The notes: a model not told the origin generated them from the sequence alone. DNA of 64,000 nucleotides from Nostoc sp. PCC 7524 (GCF_000316645.1 NC_019684.1:4183501-4247500), one strand, 5' to 3'; counted from the stretch's first letter, positions 28,840 through 38,748 are shown. Numbers and translations are program-made.

Positions 28840-29292
28840 ATGTACATTCAATTTCGTGAATTTAACCCTTTTGATGTTTGGATTTGGCTGAAATTCAGTA
28901 CAGTTCCTTCTGAACGCGAGAAACAGTATATAGAAGAGGTGTTTAATTCCTGGTTTTACTTGGGAAAATTAGGTGCTTTTAATGCTGAAAATCTCCAAGT
29001 TCAAGAAACCGGATTAGATATCAGCTATATGGATTACGATTCCCAAGGTTACGACAAAAGCCTAGTGGCATTAATGCACAACATGGGAGAATTTGAGTAT
29101 GAAGGACAGTGGGCGCGTTGTTGGTTTGATTTGGGAACCAGTGATGCGATCGCTTTAGATATTTTAATTAATGCCCTCACTCAACTTAGTGAAGAATACG
29201 TCACTATTGAAGGCTTGTATATTGGCGGCGAAAATGAAGATTGGCCTGTCGCAGATAGTGAAAGTCGTGCTTACTCTATTTACGATAATTAA
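28840..29292 (+). CDS. DUF3531 family protein
   Basis: A 150-residue acidic soluble protein starting MYIQFREFNPFDVWIWL, the family's N-terminal pattern, with YLGKLGAFNAENL and GENEDWPVAD later. The family is confined to cyanobacteria and plastids as far as I recall and has no known function. I start at ATG 28840, because an upstream extension in frame to 28744 is made of heptamer repeat. A Nudix gene follows 8 bases after the stop, suggesting co-transcription. Confidence 0.85.
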   Translation: MYIQFREFNPFDVWIWLKFSTVPSEREKQYIEEVFNSWFYLGKLGAFNAENLQVQETGLDISYMDYDSQGYDKSLVALMHNMGEFEYEGQWARCWFDLGTSDAIALDILINALTQLSEEYVTIEGLYIGGENEDWPVADSESRAYSIYDN

Positions 29293-29300
29293 TCACAAAA

Positions 29301-29732
29301 ATGAGTAAATACAATGAAATTAGGGTAATAGCCTTGGGACTCATTCGGGATGAAAACAGAATTTTTGTTTCTGAAGGCTATGACCCTGTAAAACAATCAA
29401 CATTTTATCGTGCTTTGGGTGGTGGTGTTGATTTTGGTGAAACTAGCTTAGTAGCTTTAAAACGAGAATTTCAAGAAGAGATTCAGGCAGAGTTAACTAA
29501 TATTCGCTATTTAGGCTGTATAGAAAATATATTTATATATAACGCTCGCAAAGGACATGAAATTATTCAACTTTATCAATGTGATTTTGCCGATTCTGAA
29601 TTTTATCAATTAGAAAGTCTAATATTTTCTGAATCTGAGCATCATCAGCATACAGCATTGTGGATAGATATTGCCCGCTTCCAATCTGGTGAACTCAGAT
29701 TAGTGCCAGGAGAATTTTTCAATTATTTGTAA
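29301..29732 (+). CDS. Nudix hydrolase
   Basis: A 143-residue Nudix protein with the box GGGVDFGETSLVALKREFQ (then EEI), close to GX5EX7REUXEEXGU. The usual glycine near the end of the box is replaced by glutamine (IQAEL). Substrates of such small stand-alone members are nucleoside diphosphate derivatives and cannot be predicted here. It is probably cotranscribed with the DUF3531 gene. Confidence 0.9.
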   Translation: MSKYNEIRVIALGLIRDENRIFVSEGYDPVKQSTFYRALGGGVDFGETSLVALKREFQEEIQAELTNIRYLGCIENIFIYNARKGHEIIQLYQCDFADSEFYQLESLIFSESEHHQHTALWIDIARFQSGELRLVPGEFFNYL

Positions 29733-29932
29733 AATTTATAATTCCCTAGTCTACGGCTCGATTACTGTTTTGATTTTGAATTTTGTAAGCGCAGCTTTGC
29801 CTGCGGAGGTGTAAGCCTATCCGTAGGGTATTTTGAAGTTGCGCTCAAATATAATCTTCTTACTCCCTACTCCCTACTCCCCACTCCCAGCCCAAGTTAC
29901 TATCTTTGACTGCAACTCGGTATTCTAATTGA

Positions 29933-32614
29933 TTACTCCACCACCTCATTGACAGGGAATCGATCAATAAGTTGCATGGCACGGTAAGCGTTACGCTGTA
30001 AGGCATCTGGTAAATTGGGGACATGGGGTATTTGTGATAATAAATCCAATGTCCGGCGTAAAATCCGTACTACATCACCTTCATCTAAGGTGGTGTTTTC
30101 GCACAGTTCTACCCACTCTGTTCCTAAAGCCCACTGTTCGACAATGGCGATTAAGCCAATGTAGCGATTCTCCAAACCTACGGGCAGAGCTACGCCATGA
30201 CGATACTGCACCTTTAACACAGCCCGACGGATTTTTTGTAACCTTGACCAAGCTTCGTCTATCTCTGGGGAAAGGTTAAAGTTAACTCTACTATCTGGAC
30301 GGGGGGTTTCTGTGACTAAAGCGGCAATAACGGCGGCTAAATGCTGGGGATCTAAGTTGTTCAACTCACCACTAGCTAAAGCTAAACCTAACCAGAGTTC
30401 GTTCTCTCCCCGAATGGCGGCAGCGACTTGTCCTAGTTGTGTTGGTACTAAGTTATCTAAGCAATCAAATTGTTGCAAAATCGTAATTAGGTTGAGAAAT
30501 TCTTCCCAATGTCTTTGCGATTGTTGCTCTACTTGTGCTTCTAACTCTTGTAGTTCTTCTTGAATTTCGGCGTAGCGTTCCCGGCGCTTGAAAATCTTGG
30601 CCACATTACCTGATTGATACAGGGGATTGGCTTCAAGTTGGGCTTGTACAGCCGTCACACGATGCAATTGTTCTGCTACTTCTGGGGGTAGATGTAAAGA
30701 TTCATCAGGTTCAGGGATATTTTGCGCGATCGCATCTGTGATGGCATTCCCCCGGCACGATTGCCCAGGTTTAAAAATCAACTCTTGGGGCGGTAGAATA
30801 TCCTGTGGTACTTCTACGCGCGGTAATTCGGCATATAAATCTACGACATCTTCTGTAGCAGCCACATACCAGCGATTATCTTGACCTAAACACACCAAAT
30901 AGCTAGATTGACCAGCTGTAGGCGACTGACCGACTAAAACGGCGGTTATCGGTACAGATACTGCAATATTTTTGCCCTTGAGACTTAAAAGTGTGCCACA
31001 AACAGCAAAGTCCAGGAGCATTTTAATTTGTTCTTGTCTAGCTTCCTGGGCTTGTTCTTGTAGCGTTTTCAATAACTGGCGTTCTGCTTTCAGGCGTTGC
31101 CGCAATTTTTCATAAATAGCCAGTTCATGTTCACTAACGGAGGCGATTTGCTCGTCTATTTCGGCTAATTGGGCTTTGAGTTCGTCAATTAACTCATAGT
31201 CTGGTCTTAAGTGTAATGTCGCCATGTACTGCCCAAAACTGCGTTCTATCAGTTCCCTCGTTTCCTCTAAGGTGTGGGTTTGGAGTAAGTTCAACACCAT
31301 GCCGTAGCTAGGGGTAAACTGACTAACTAGGGGATCTGGCTTGGATGTGGCTAAATATGCCGCTTCTTTAGCTCCTTCAAAGGGAGTTTGCACCGTGACT
31401 ACATGACCTTGTTTATCCATCCCCCGCCGGCCTGCCCTACCCGCCATTTGCAGAAATTCGGAAGCGTTCAACAGGCGGTGTCCGGTGTCGGTACGTTTGG
31501 ACAGGGTGGAAATTACTGTTGTCCGGGCAGGCATATTAATCCCGGCTGCTAAGGTTTCCGTAGCAAAGACGACTTTAATTAAGCCTTGTTGGAATAATTC
31601 TTCTACTAAGAGTTTCCAAGCAGGTAAAATTCCGGCGTGGTGGGCAGCAATTCCCCGATACAGAGGGGCAATTTGTCCTGAACGTCCTGCTTCGGGGTTG
31701 CGGCTTAAAAAGTCATCGATTTGTCGCCGCAGTACCTGAGACTCATCATTATCTACCAGCCATAAGTCACCCACCTCTGCCACAGCTTTATCACATCCCC
31801 GGCGGCTGAAGATAAAGTAAATCGCCGGCAGCATATCCCGTTGCTGGAGGTGGTTCAATGTATAGATGAGGCTGGGAGCTTCTGGTCTGCCATTTCTACC
31901 TCTATCCCCTTGTTTTCTTTTACCTCTATTAGCCAGACGGGGACTAATTTTGGTTTTGCTGTCGTTTAGTAGGGGAAACAATCCCTTGGGATTACAGTAG
32001 TGAAATTCCAAGGGTACAGGGCGAAAATCAGAGTAAATCAGATCGGTAGGGCCGTGAACCCGATTTAACCAGTCGGTAAGTTGGTCACTATTGGCAACGG
32101 TGGCTGATAGGGCTACCAGTTGTACTTCACGGGGACAATAGATAATCGATTCTTCCCAAACTGTACCCCGTTGGCGATCGTTCATGTAGTGGCATTCATC
32201 CAACACTACTGCTTCCACATCTACCAAGGAGATACCAACTTGTCCTATGGGTGTACCATAGAGCATATTGCGAAAAATCTCTGTGGTCATCACCAAAATT
32301 GGTGCATCTCTGTTAATGGAGGCATCCCCCGTTAACAAGCCCACCAAATCAAACCCAAATTTTTCGCGGAAGTCACGTAATTTTTGATTGGACAGTGCCT
32401 TTAGGGGAGTGGTGTAAAACACCCGTTTCCCTCGTGCGAGGGCGCGATAAATGGCGTATTCACCAACTAAAGTTTTGCCCGAACCTGTGGGCGCACATAC
32501 GACAACAGAGCGCCCCGCGTTCAGGGACGCGATCGCATCTTTTTGAAATTGATCCAGATCAAAGGGAAATATCGACCCTAAGTCTAGTTCTTTTGATGGC
32601 GCGGGATAATTCAC
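29933..32614 (-). CDS. Ski2-like DExH RNA helicase
   Basis: An 893-residue superfamily 2 helicase related to Ski2/Mtr4. Motif I CAPTGSGKT, Ia TPLKALSNQK, motif II DECHYM, motif III LSATVAN, motif VI QMAGRAGRRG are all present, and the C-terminal 180 residues match the DSHCT-type helical domain. A long helical insertion (about 480-530) replaces the Mtr4 arch. It starts at GTG 32614. It probably unwinds structured RNA for turnover or ribosome assembly; the target is not known. Confidence 0.92.
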   Translation of the reverse strand: MNYPAPSKELDLGSIFPFDLDQFQKDAIASLNAGRSVVVCAPTGSGKTLVGEYAIYRALARGKRVFYTTPLKALSNQKLRDFREKFGFDLVGLLTGDASINRDAPILVMTTEIFRNMLYGTPIGQVGISLVDVEAVVLDECHYMNDRQRGTVWEESIIYCPREVQLVALSATVANSDQLTDWLNRVHGPTDLIYSDFRPVPLEFHYCNPKGLFPLLNDSKTKISPRLANRGKRKQGDRGRNGRPEAPSLIYTLNHLQQRDMLPAIYFIFSRRGCDKAVAEVGDLWLVDNDESQVLRRQIDDFLSRNPEAGRSGQIAPLYRGIAAHHAGILPAWKLLVEELFQQGLIKVVFATETLAAGINMPARTTVISTLSKRTDTGHRLLNASEFLQMAGRAGRRGMDKQGHVVTVQTPFEGAKEAAYLATSKPDPLVSQFTPSYGMVLNLLQTHTLEETRELIERSFGQYMATLHLRPDYELIDELKAQLAEIDEQIASVSEHELAIYEKLRQRLKAERQLLKTLQEQAQEARQEQIKMLLDFAVCGTLLSLKGKNIAVSVPITAVLVGQSPTAGQSSYLVCLGQDNRWYVAATEDVVDLYAELPRVEVPQDILPPQELIFKPGQSCRGNAITDAIAQNIPEPDESLHLPPEVAEQLHRVTAVQAQLEANPLYQSGNVAKIFKRRERYAEIQEELQELEAQVEQQSQRHWEEFLNLITILQQFDCLDNLVPTQLGQVAAAIRGENELWLGLALASGELNNLDPQHLAAVIAALVTETPRPDSRVNFNLSPEIDEAWSRLQKIRRAVLKVQYRHGVALPVGLENRYIGLIAIVEQWALGTEWVELCENTTLDEGDVVRILRRTLDLLSQIPHVPNLPDALQRNAYRAMQLIDRFPVNEVVE

Positions 32615-32749
32615 TCAATCACTATTTGCAACCGGACTGTTTACTATATTAACGAGTCTTTTGTCAACTTCGTTAGTGGGAATAGGGAATCAGGAATAGG
32701 GAATAGGAAAGAAAAGGGTTTTGATAACTCTTACACCACTCCCAACTCC

Positions 32750-33562
32750 TCACTTCCCCAACTCTTGCGATCGCAATGCAGCTGCTTTGACTGCTTCAAT
32801 TAAGGCGGAGCGAAATCCAGCCTGTTCTAATTTGGCTAGACCTGCTATTGTAGTGCCGCCAGGGCTGGTAACGCGGTCTTTTAGTTCGGCTGGGTGCATT
32901 TTGCTCTCTTGCAATAATTGGGTTGTCCCCAACACGGTTTGTAATGCCAGTTGATTGGCTATGGCTCTAGGTAATCCGGCGGCAACTCCTCCATCGGCGA
33001 GGGCTTCTACTAACACTGCTACGTAAGCCGGGCCACTGCCAGATAAACCGGTAACTGCATCCATCAAGGATTCAGCAACTTCTACAACTTGCCCTACGGC
33101 TGAAAATATTTGCTGTGCTAGCTGTTGGTGCTTAGGGTTGGTATATGCACCAAGGCACATAGCTGTCATCCCTGCCCCGACGGTGGCGGGGGTGTTAGGC
33201 ATGGCTCGAATGACTGGTAATTGAGGAAATGCTGCTTCTAGCTGACTCAAAGACACTCCCGCCAAAATGGAAATGACTAGGGGTGAGTGTTGTCTTAATA
33301 CAGTATCTGCTAATTCTTGGGCGATCGCAGTAAATACCTGTGGTTTCACTGCCAAAAACAAAACTTCTTGGGCTTGACTAAACACCAGACTGTTATCTGT
33401 GGTGACAGTCACATCATATTTTTCCTGTAAAAAAGCTTGGCGTGTTATTTGGGGTTCGCTGACTATAACTTCTGATGGGTGATAAATTCCACGCACAATA
33501 AGGCGGGATAACAGCGATTCTCCCATTACCCCACCACCAATTAAACCAAATTTTTTAGTCAT
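32750..33562 (-). CDS. proC: pyrroline-5-carboxylate reductase
   Basis: Reduces pyrroline-5-carboxylate to proline with NAD(P)H. It shows the dinucleotide fold GLIGGGVMGESLLSRL, IRAMPNTPATVGAGMT, TGLSGSGPAYV and DRVTSPGGTT. The length of 270 is normal. It is the last gene of the pipX-pipY-sepF-proC group on the minus strand. Confidence 0.96.
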   Translation of the reverse strand: MTKKFGLIGGGVMGESLLSRLIVRGIYHPSEVIVSEPQITRQAFLQEKYDVTVTTDNSLVFSQAQEVLFLAVKPQVFTAIAQELADTVLRQHSPLVISILAGVSLSQLEAAFPQLPVIRAMPNTPATVGAGMTAMCLGAYTNPKHQQLAQQIFSAVGQVVEVAESLMDAVTGLSGSGPAYVAVLVEALADGGVAAGLPRAIANQLALQTVLGTTQLLQESKMHPAELKDRVTSPGGTTIAGLAKLEQAGFRSALIEAVKAAALRSQELGK

Positions 33563-33653
33563 GAATTATATAGTCATTGCTCAATAGTCAATAGTCAATA
33601 GTCGAGATTTTGATCTTTGGACTCTTGACTATGGACTATTGACTAATTTAATT

Positions 33654-34247
33654 CTATTGTGCCATCCGGTTAGGTTCACTGCCCCAATTGGGAGTAGGAC
33701 TGGCAGGGCGAGATGGACGTGCTGGGGGTTGGGGTACTTCATGAATAACTCCACCTTGGGTGCTAACTTGCACGCAACTAGGCGTAAACAAAAAGATACT
33801 TTCTCCGATGCGCTCTTGATGTCCATCGAGGGCGTAAGTTCCACCTGCAACAAAATCAACTGCCCGTTGAGCTTGATCAGGGTCCATGATTGTCAAGTTC
33901 AACACTACAGACTTACGCTCACGTAATGCTTGAATTGCCTGGGGCATTTCTTCAAATGTACGAGGTTCAAGCACTAATACTTCCGAAATCCCGTTAATTG
34001 CTCCTGGCATACCAATCACATTCCCCATCGTGGATTTTGTTCCTGTTGCTACTTCATCACCAATTGTACTCATGGGTTCACGCCAACGTCGATTGGCTGG
34101 AGCAGCTTCTGCCGGGGCTGGTTGGGGATTTTCTTGTTGATACAGGTTTTGGTAGTTATCTGTATCTGCCTCTTCTTCGTAGTATTCATACTCTACTTGC
34201 TCGTTGAGACCTACAAAGTCTCGCAGTTTAGAAAATATGTTGTTCAT
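33654..34247 (-). CDS. sepF: cell division protein SepF
   Basis: A partner of FtsZ that attaches it to the membrane (Cdv2 in Synechococcus). It has an N-terminal amphipathic start ([14 protein letters not shown]), an acidic tyrosine-rich linker ([19 protein letters not shown]), the SepF core with [17 protein letters not shown] and [20 protein letters not shown], and a proline-rich tail. It lies between pipY and proC, a gene order common in cyanobacteria. Confidence 0.95.
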   Translation of the reverse strand: MNNIFSKLRDFVGLNEQVEYEYYEEEADTDNYQNLYQQENPQPAPAEAAPANRRWREPMSTIGDEVATGTKSTMGNVIGMPGAINGISEVLVLEPRTFEEMPQAIQALRERKSVVLNLTIMDPDQAQRAVDFVAGGTYALDGHQERIGESIFLFTPSCVQVSTQGGVIHEVPQPPARPSRPASPTPNWGSEPNRMAQ

Positions 34248-34620
34248 TTAGCTGCACTCCTTCTGCAAATTGCCTTTATATATTCGGTACTTGGTTGATG
34301 TAGCCAATGGGAACGCTACAAAGGGCAAACTGGCCAATTAATTTTATCGCTATTTGTAGCATCTACTACTGTTATTGGCAATGAACTGGCTCTACTGGGA
34401 ACGCCTGTACATTAACCTAGATACAATAATTGAGTCAAGATTATATCTCAACAGATATCCGAACGGAAGTTAATTTTACCGCTCATTTCTAAGTTTTTAC
34501 TTTTCTTAATACCAAATTTTTTGTATGTTATTGCACCAGTATGCCTGAGTGGGGCATTGGGTATTGGGGTAAATTCTGATCTGATCCCCTGCTTCTTTAT
34601 GGTGCCTATTGCCTATTCCC
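34248..34620. other. sepF-pipY intergenic region
   Basis: 373 bases without a gene. I see only a weak GGGGCATTGGGTATTGGGG repeat remnant near 34551 and AT-rich sequence that probably holds the sepF promoter. Confidence 0.6.
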
Positions 34621-35289
34621 TTAACTGCGGTTGCCAAACAAAATAGTCCCTAATCTTACCATCGTTGCCCCAGCTTCTACTGCCAATTGGTAGTCCCCTG
34701 ACATCCCCATAGACAACTCTCGCATTTTGATGCGAGTCCAATTTTTAGCAGCTATTTCTTTCGCTAATTCTTGAGTGCTATTAAATACATGAGATATTTC
34801 CGCATCTTTTAAGCCGAGTGGCGGAATTGTCATTAAACCCTGAATTTGTAAATTTTTACACTCATTGAGTGCAGGTAAGTCGGTTAGTAGTTCTGGTACA
34901 CTCCAACCTGACTTACTGGGATCTGGAAGAATTTTCACTTGCAGGCAAACTTGGGGGCTAACTCCTAGCTGTTGCGCCAATTCATCTAGACGCTGTGCCA
35001 ATTTCAAGTTATCTAGGGAGTGAATCCAGTCAAATAGTTCCAAAGCTTTTTTTGCTTTGTTACTTTGCAAATGGCCAATAAAGTGCCAAGTAATATCCGA
35101 TAAGTCGTGTAACTCGGCTTGTTTAGTAGCAGCTTCTTGGATACGATTTTCGCCAAAGTCACGGATACCGGCTGCATAAGCAGCGCGAATAACTTCAGAC
35201 GGTACTTGCTTAGTTACAGCAATTAACCGTACTGAAGGAGGAATTGATGCACGAATTGTAGTAATACGTTCGCTAATCGAACTAATCAT
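34621..35289 (-). CDS. pipY: PLP homeostasis protein PipY (YggS family)
   Basis: A 222-residue single-domain PLP-binding protein with IRLIAVTKQVPSEVIRAA (PLP lysine in TK), FGENRIQEA, WHFIGHLQSNK and the phosphate-binding MRELSMGMSGDYQLAVEAG. It buffers pyridoxal phosphate. Its start overlaps the pipX stop by four bases (ATGA, 35286-35289), so the two are translationally coupled; in cyanobacteria PipX and PipY are functionally linked. Confidence 0.95.
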   Translation of the reverse strand: MISSISERITTIRASIPPSVRLIAVTKQVPSEVIRAAYAAGIRDFGENRIQEAATKQAELHDLSDITWHFIGHLQSNKAKKALELFDWIHSLDNLKLAQRLDELAQQLGVSPQVCLQVKILPDPSKSGWSVPELLTDLPALNECKNLQIQGLMTIPPLGLKDAEISHVFNSTQELAKEIAAKNWTRIKMRELSMGMSGDYQLAVEAGATMVRLGTILFGNRS

Positions 35290-35564
35290 TGGAAGGTGCG
35301 TTGGAAAACACTCTGAAGCTGATCGTACTCCTGTAACTGACCATTGCGACGCAAAGTCCGCAAGCGATTTTCCAACAACATTCTCGCTTCAGTACGTCCT
35401 ATGGGCTGGAACTTAACGCCTTTAATGTCGTTCACTACTAAAAAAAACAAGCGTTGAGCATAAAGTGTAGTGAACAAATCCTGGGCTTCATCAACCATGC
35501 AGATCCGATATAGCAAGCCCCAAGTTGGGTGATTTATGTAGGTTTCTACGATTTCTGGATTCAT
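35286..35564 (-). CDS. pipX: PII-interacting protein PipX
   Basis: A coactivator of the nitrogen regulator NtcA which is sequestered by PII when 2-oxoglutarate is low. At 92 residues it shows the Tudor-like PipX core NHPTWGLLYRICMV and YAQRLFFLV, and two C-terminal helices starting GRTEARMLLENRLR. I choose ATG 35564 over the TTG one codon upstream. It is translationally coupled to pipY. Confidence 0.95.
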   Translation of the reverse strand: MNPEIVETYINHPTWGLLYRICMVDEAQDLFTTLYAQRLFFLVVNDIKGVKFQPIGRTEARMLLENRLRTLRRNGQLQEYDQLQSVFQRTFQ

Positions 35565-35567
35565 CAA

Positions 35568-36166
35568 TTCATCAAGTTAGGAGAATAATATATTTATTTG
35601 CAGTCAAATACAAACATTCAGGACGATAATGTCTCTCTTTCGCCGGAATATTTGTGCAAATTCATTTGAGAATCAGCAGATTTTACCCTTTAATGTGGCT
35701 AATAAAGACCTGATTTTAGTTCGCATGGGGTAGATGAAGCTAGCAGTAGCGAAGCAGAGAGGCTCAACAATGGCAAGAACCTAATTTTTTCTTAACCTAA
35801 TTATCGAGTAGTTAGGCGATCATACTAGCAAAGCGATCGCCTAGTGACTGAGTAGGCGGCACAGAAAAGTCATCACCCGCTTTTGGGAATTTGTCACTAA
35901 TGATCATGGGATGCGCCCTGTGAAGTTGCTTAGGGCAGAAGCGGACTCTCATACTGCTGTTTACTCTAACTTCTCTCTATGCTGCCATAATTATCGCTTG
36001 ATAGAGCAAAATAGCCAACAGGGGAATTTTCCTAATAACTGTTGGTGATAACAGTCTGTATTGTTACAGTTTGGGAAAATAGTTATTAGGCAATAGGCAA
36101 TAGGCAATAGGCAATAGTTATTCTCCCCTGCTCCTCTACTCCCCTACTCCCCTGCTTCCTCATCTC
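35568..36166. other. 600-base intergenic region upstream of pipX
   Basis: No gene is seen. It contains a HIP1 site near 35837, and at its right end AGGCAAT heptamers (36087-36115) and a CTCCCCTACTCCC tract (36121-36160). The promoter of pipX should lie in the first 200 bases; I found no clear GTA-N8-TAC NtcA box. Confidence 0.6.
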
Positions 36167-37603
36167 CTACTTGACTATTTTCAATGCGGCTAGCTGCGCT
36201 TGGGCTTTGTGCAGGGATTCGTACCATTCTTTTTCCGGATCGCTGTCGGCGACTATGCCAGCGCCTACTTGTCCCCAGACGGTTTTGAGTTCTGAGTGGG
36301 TGGTTAGTAGTAGGGTGCGGATGAAGATATTTAAGTCTAGATTGCCTCGCCAATCTAAATAGCCACAGGAGCCATAGAATAAACTGCGGCGCATGGGTTC
36401 TAGTTCTTCGATAATTTCCATACACCGGACTTTAGGACAGCCTGTAATCGTACCACCGGGGAATAAGGCACGAATTAAGTCAATGGGGGTGCGATCGCTT
36501 CTCAAGTTTCCTTTAACGTTGCTCACTAGGTGCATTACATGACTATATCTCTCTATGGTCAATAATTCATCAACTATAACCGAACCCCATTCACAAACTC
36601 GCCCTAAATCATTACGTTCCAAATCTACTAGCATGATGTGTTCGGCTCGTTCTTTGGTGTTGCTGAGGAGTTCTTGAGCTAGTTGCTGATCTTGTTCTGG
36701 AGTTATGCCACGCGATCGCGTGCCGGCGATGGGCCTAGTTTCGGCTTGTCTATTTTGCAGCATGACTAACCGTTCTGGTGAACAGCTAATAACTTCTCCC
36801 CAAGGGGTTTGCCAATAGCTAGCGAAGGGGGAAGGATTGATTTTATGTAAAGCTTGGTAAATTGCCCAGCCATCAGCTGAGGTTGTAGCCGCAAAGCGCA
36901 AAGATAGGTTTGCTTGAAAGATGTCTCCTGCCTGAATATATTTTTTGGCGCTGTTAACGGCTGTTTCGTAATCTGCCTGAGAGGTAAAAAATTCCGGTGT
37001 AACAGGATGATAGGCGGCTGGGGTTATGTACTGGGGTGAATTTTCTGTATCTCTGTTTGCTAACCGCAGTTCTAACTCATCCAAATCAGAGATATCGCTG
37101 GCAGCTAACCACAGAATTTGTTTTTTATGATCCAACACGGCAAAAGCATCTGGTTCATACCAAAAAGCTACAGGAAACGGCAAGGGATCAATTTTTTTCT
37201 GGGGTAGCTGTTCAATTTCCCAGGCGACATCATAGCCTAGCCAGCCTAGCCAACCGCCGGTAAAGGGGAGGTGGGGAGGTGGGGGAGATGGGGGAGATGG
37301 GGGAGATGGGGGAGTGGGGGGAGATGGGGGAGAATTGCTACTTTGTCCCCTACTTTGCAATAAGTTATCTAAAAAAGGCAAAACTCCCCCCAGTTTTGGT
37401 GTCCACATCTGGGGGACTCCATTGACTATCCTGGGTGCGCCTGCACAGATGGAATAGCGGCTGAGTTGGGGTTGGTTGGTTGGTGTGGGGTAGGGACTTT
37501 CTAAAAGGGTAGCGATTCCGGGTGTAGTTTTGGGGTGAAATAGAGCAGAGAAAATTTCTGAACCAGTACGATTTTCTAAGGGAAGCGATCGCCAATACCA
37601 CAT
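36167..37603 (-). CDS. chorismate-binding enzyme, PabB/TrpE family
   Basis: Aminates chorismate with a glutamine amidotransferase partner, yielding aminodeoxychorismate (folate) or anthranilate (tryptophan). The conserved C-terminal half shows RPIAGTRSRG, ERAEHIMLVDLERNDLG and FPGGTITGCPK. PIAGT, not PIKGT, is TrpE-like, and the LLES...S tryptophan site is seen at the N-terminus, but length and lack of trp neighbours suggest PabB. Residues about 90-113 are a Pro/Ser tract (PPSPPTPPSPPSPPSPPPP) encoded by a GGGGGAGAT repeat. Confidence 0.8.
   Translation of the reverse strand: MWYWRSLPLENRTGSEIFSALFHPKTTPGIATLLESPYPTPTNQPQLSRYSICAGAPRIVNGVPQMWTPKLGGVLPFLDNLLQSRGQSSNSPPSPPTPPSPPSPPSPPPPHLPFTGGWLGWLGYDVAWEIEQLPQKKIDPLPFPVAFWYEPDAFAVLDHKKQILWLAASDISDLDELELRLANRDTENSPQYITPAAYHPVTPEFFTSQADYETAVNSAKKYIQAGDIFQANLSLRFAATTSADGWAIYQALHKINPSPFASYWQTPWGEVISCSPERLVMLQNRQAETRPIAGTRSRGITPEQDQQLAQELLSNTKERAEHIMLVDLERNDLGRVCEWGSVIVDELLTIERYSHVMHLVSNVKGNLRSDRTPIDLIRALFPGGTITGCPKVRCMEIIEELEPMRRSLFYGSCGYLDWRGNLDLNIFIRTLLLTTHSELKTVWGQVGAGIVADSDPEKEWYESLHKAQAQLAALKIVK
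37262..37335. repeat. GGGGGAGAT tandem repeat inside a coding region
   Basis: Nonamers GGGGGAGAT repeat in frame with the chorismate-binding enzyme and give PSP/PPS on the minus strand. The unit belongs to the same type as the intergenic G-rich nonamers near 8650 and 25090. Confidence 0.85.
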
Positions 37604-37639
37604 AAAAAGTCAACCCCTTTGGGGAATTCAAAATTCAAA

Positions 37640-37715
37640 ATAGTCTACGACATCTCTACGAGAGGCTAACGCCAACGCGTAGCGTCTCGTAGAGAAGGCT
37701 TGCGCCTACAAAATT
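37640..37715. repeat. dispersed palindromic element (CTACGAGAGGC...GCGTCTCGTAGAG)
   Basis: CTACGAGA (37654-37661) and TCTCGTAG (37685-37692) form arms around AACGCCAACGCGTAGC. Flanking AAAATTCAAAAT sequences repeat on both sides. No coding capacity. Confidence 0.6.
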
Positions 37716-37749
37716 CAAAATTTTTAGTACAAAACTCTCGCCGTTAAGT

Positions 37750-38673
37750 TCAAACTTGATTTCCTAGAGCTAGTCGGACTCCCCAAAATAAGGTTAAAGT
37801 AGCGATCGCTAGCCAATCCCATGATTTTAAACGCAGATCATGCCAAGGAACTCGGTGTTCGTTAGGGCTGGTAAAACCACGTACCATCATGGCACTCGCC
37901 ATTTGTTCGGCGCGTAAAAGTAAATTTTCTAATAATCTCTCTGCTACAATCATCCAGACTTTAAAAGCACCTTTTAAACCTAATTTTTTCCAATTGATTG
38001 CCCTTGTCATTACAGAACGCACTAAATTCTGTACTTCTTCTAAAACTAGGGGAATAAAGCGTAGGGATAAAGTTAAAGTCAAAGTAATTTCGGTGACGGG
38101 TATTTTAAATCGCCGCAGAGGTTGCATTAAACTTTCTATACCAGCCGTGATTTCTTCCGGTGCTGTTGTGAGTAAATATAAGTTGGTGCTGTAGATGACA
38201 GTAAATAAAATCGTACTCAAGCGCGTTGCTAAATCTAGAGAACGGCGAGTTACTTTCACAGGGCCTTGGTGAAATAGAACATAGCTATAGTTTTTACTAC
38301 TTTTTACAGCTTCTGGAACGGCTGGGGAATTATTAGTATCGCCTGGCTGGAGAACTTGGGAGTTAACAGGTAGGCGCGGCTGATAATTTACACCCAAGCC
38401 ATCGGGGCTGATAGCTGCGATCGCAAACACGAGAAATCCTAGTGTTAATAACCAGCCCATCTGTTGCTGCCACACTCTTCGGGGAATTCTCGCAATTAAA
38501 GTAAAAATAATTAATAGTGCTACCAGTAATACACGCCATTGATTATTAGCAAAACTGTAGCTTGTCAGAAAACTCATCAGCCAAATAAATTTGACGCGGG
38601 GATCGAGTTTGTGTAGCCAAGTTTGCGGTTGTTCTAGATAAAGCCCCAGAGGTAGCGATCGCAATAAATCCAT
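37750..38673 (-). CDS. ECF transporter transmembrane protein EcfT (CbiQ family)
   Basis: The 307-residue membrane protein has the family's N-terminal LHKLDPRVKFIWLM, four to five helices, and the coupling segment VMTRAINWKKLGL with AEQMASAMMVRGF that contacts the ATPases. An insertion of about 50 residues (about 105-155) in the middle is longer than usual. The likely partner ATPase is at 26823-27497. It lies between the chorismate-binding enzyme and der on the same strand. Confidence 0.9.
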   Translation of the reverse strand: MDLLRSLPLGLYLEQPQTWLHKLDPRVKFIWLMSFLTSYSFANNQWRVLLVALLIIFTLIARIPRRVWQQQMGWLLTLGFLVFAIAAISPDGLGVNYQPRLPVNSQVLQPGDTNNSPAVPEAVKSSKNYSYVLFHQGPVKVTRRSLDLATRLSTILFTVIYSTNLYLLTTAPEEITAGIESLMQPLRRFKIPVTEITLTLTLSLRFIPLVLEEVQNLVRSVMTRAINWKKLGLKGAFKVWMIVAERLLENLLLRAEQMASAMMVRGFTSPNEHRVPWHDLRLKSWDWLAIATLTLFWGVRLALGNQV

Positions 38674-38748
38674 GTTTAGTCAATAGTCAACAGTCAACAG
38701 TCAATAGTTATAGCTCACTAACTACTGACTACTGACTACTAGCCTATA

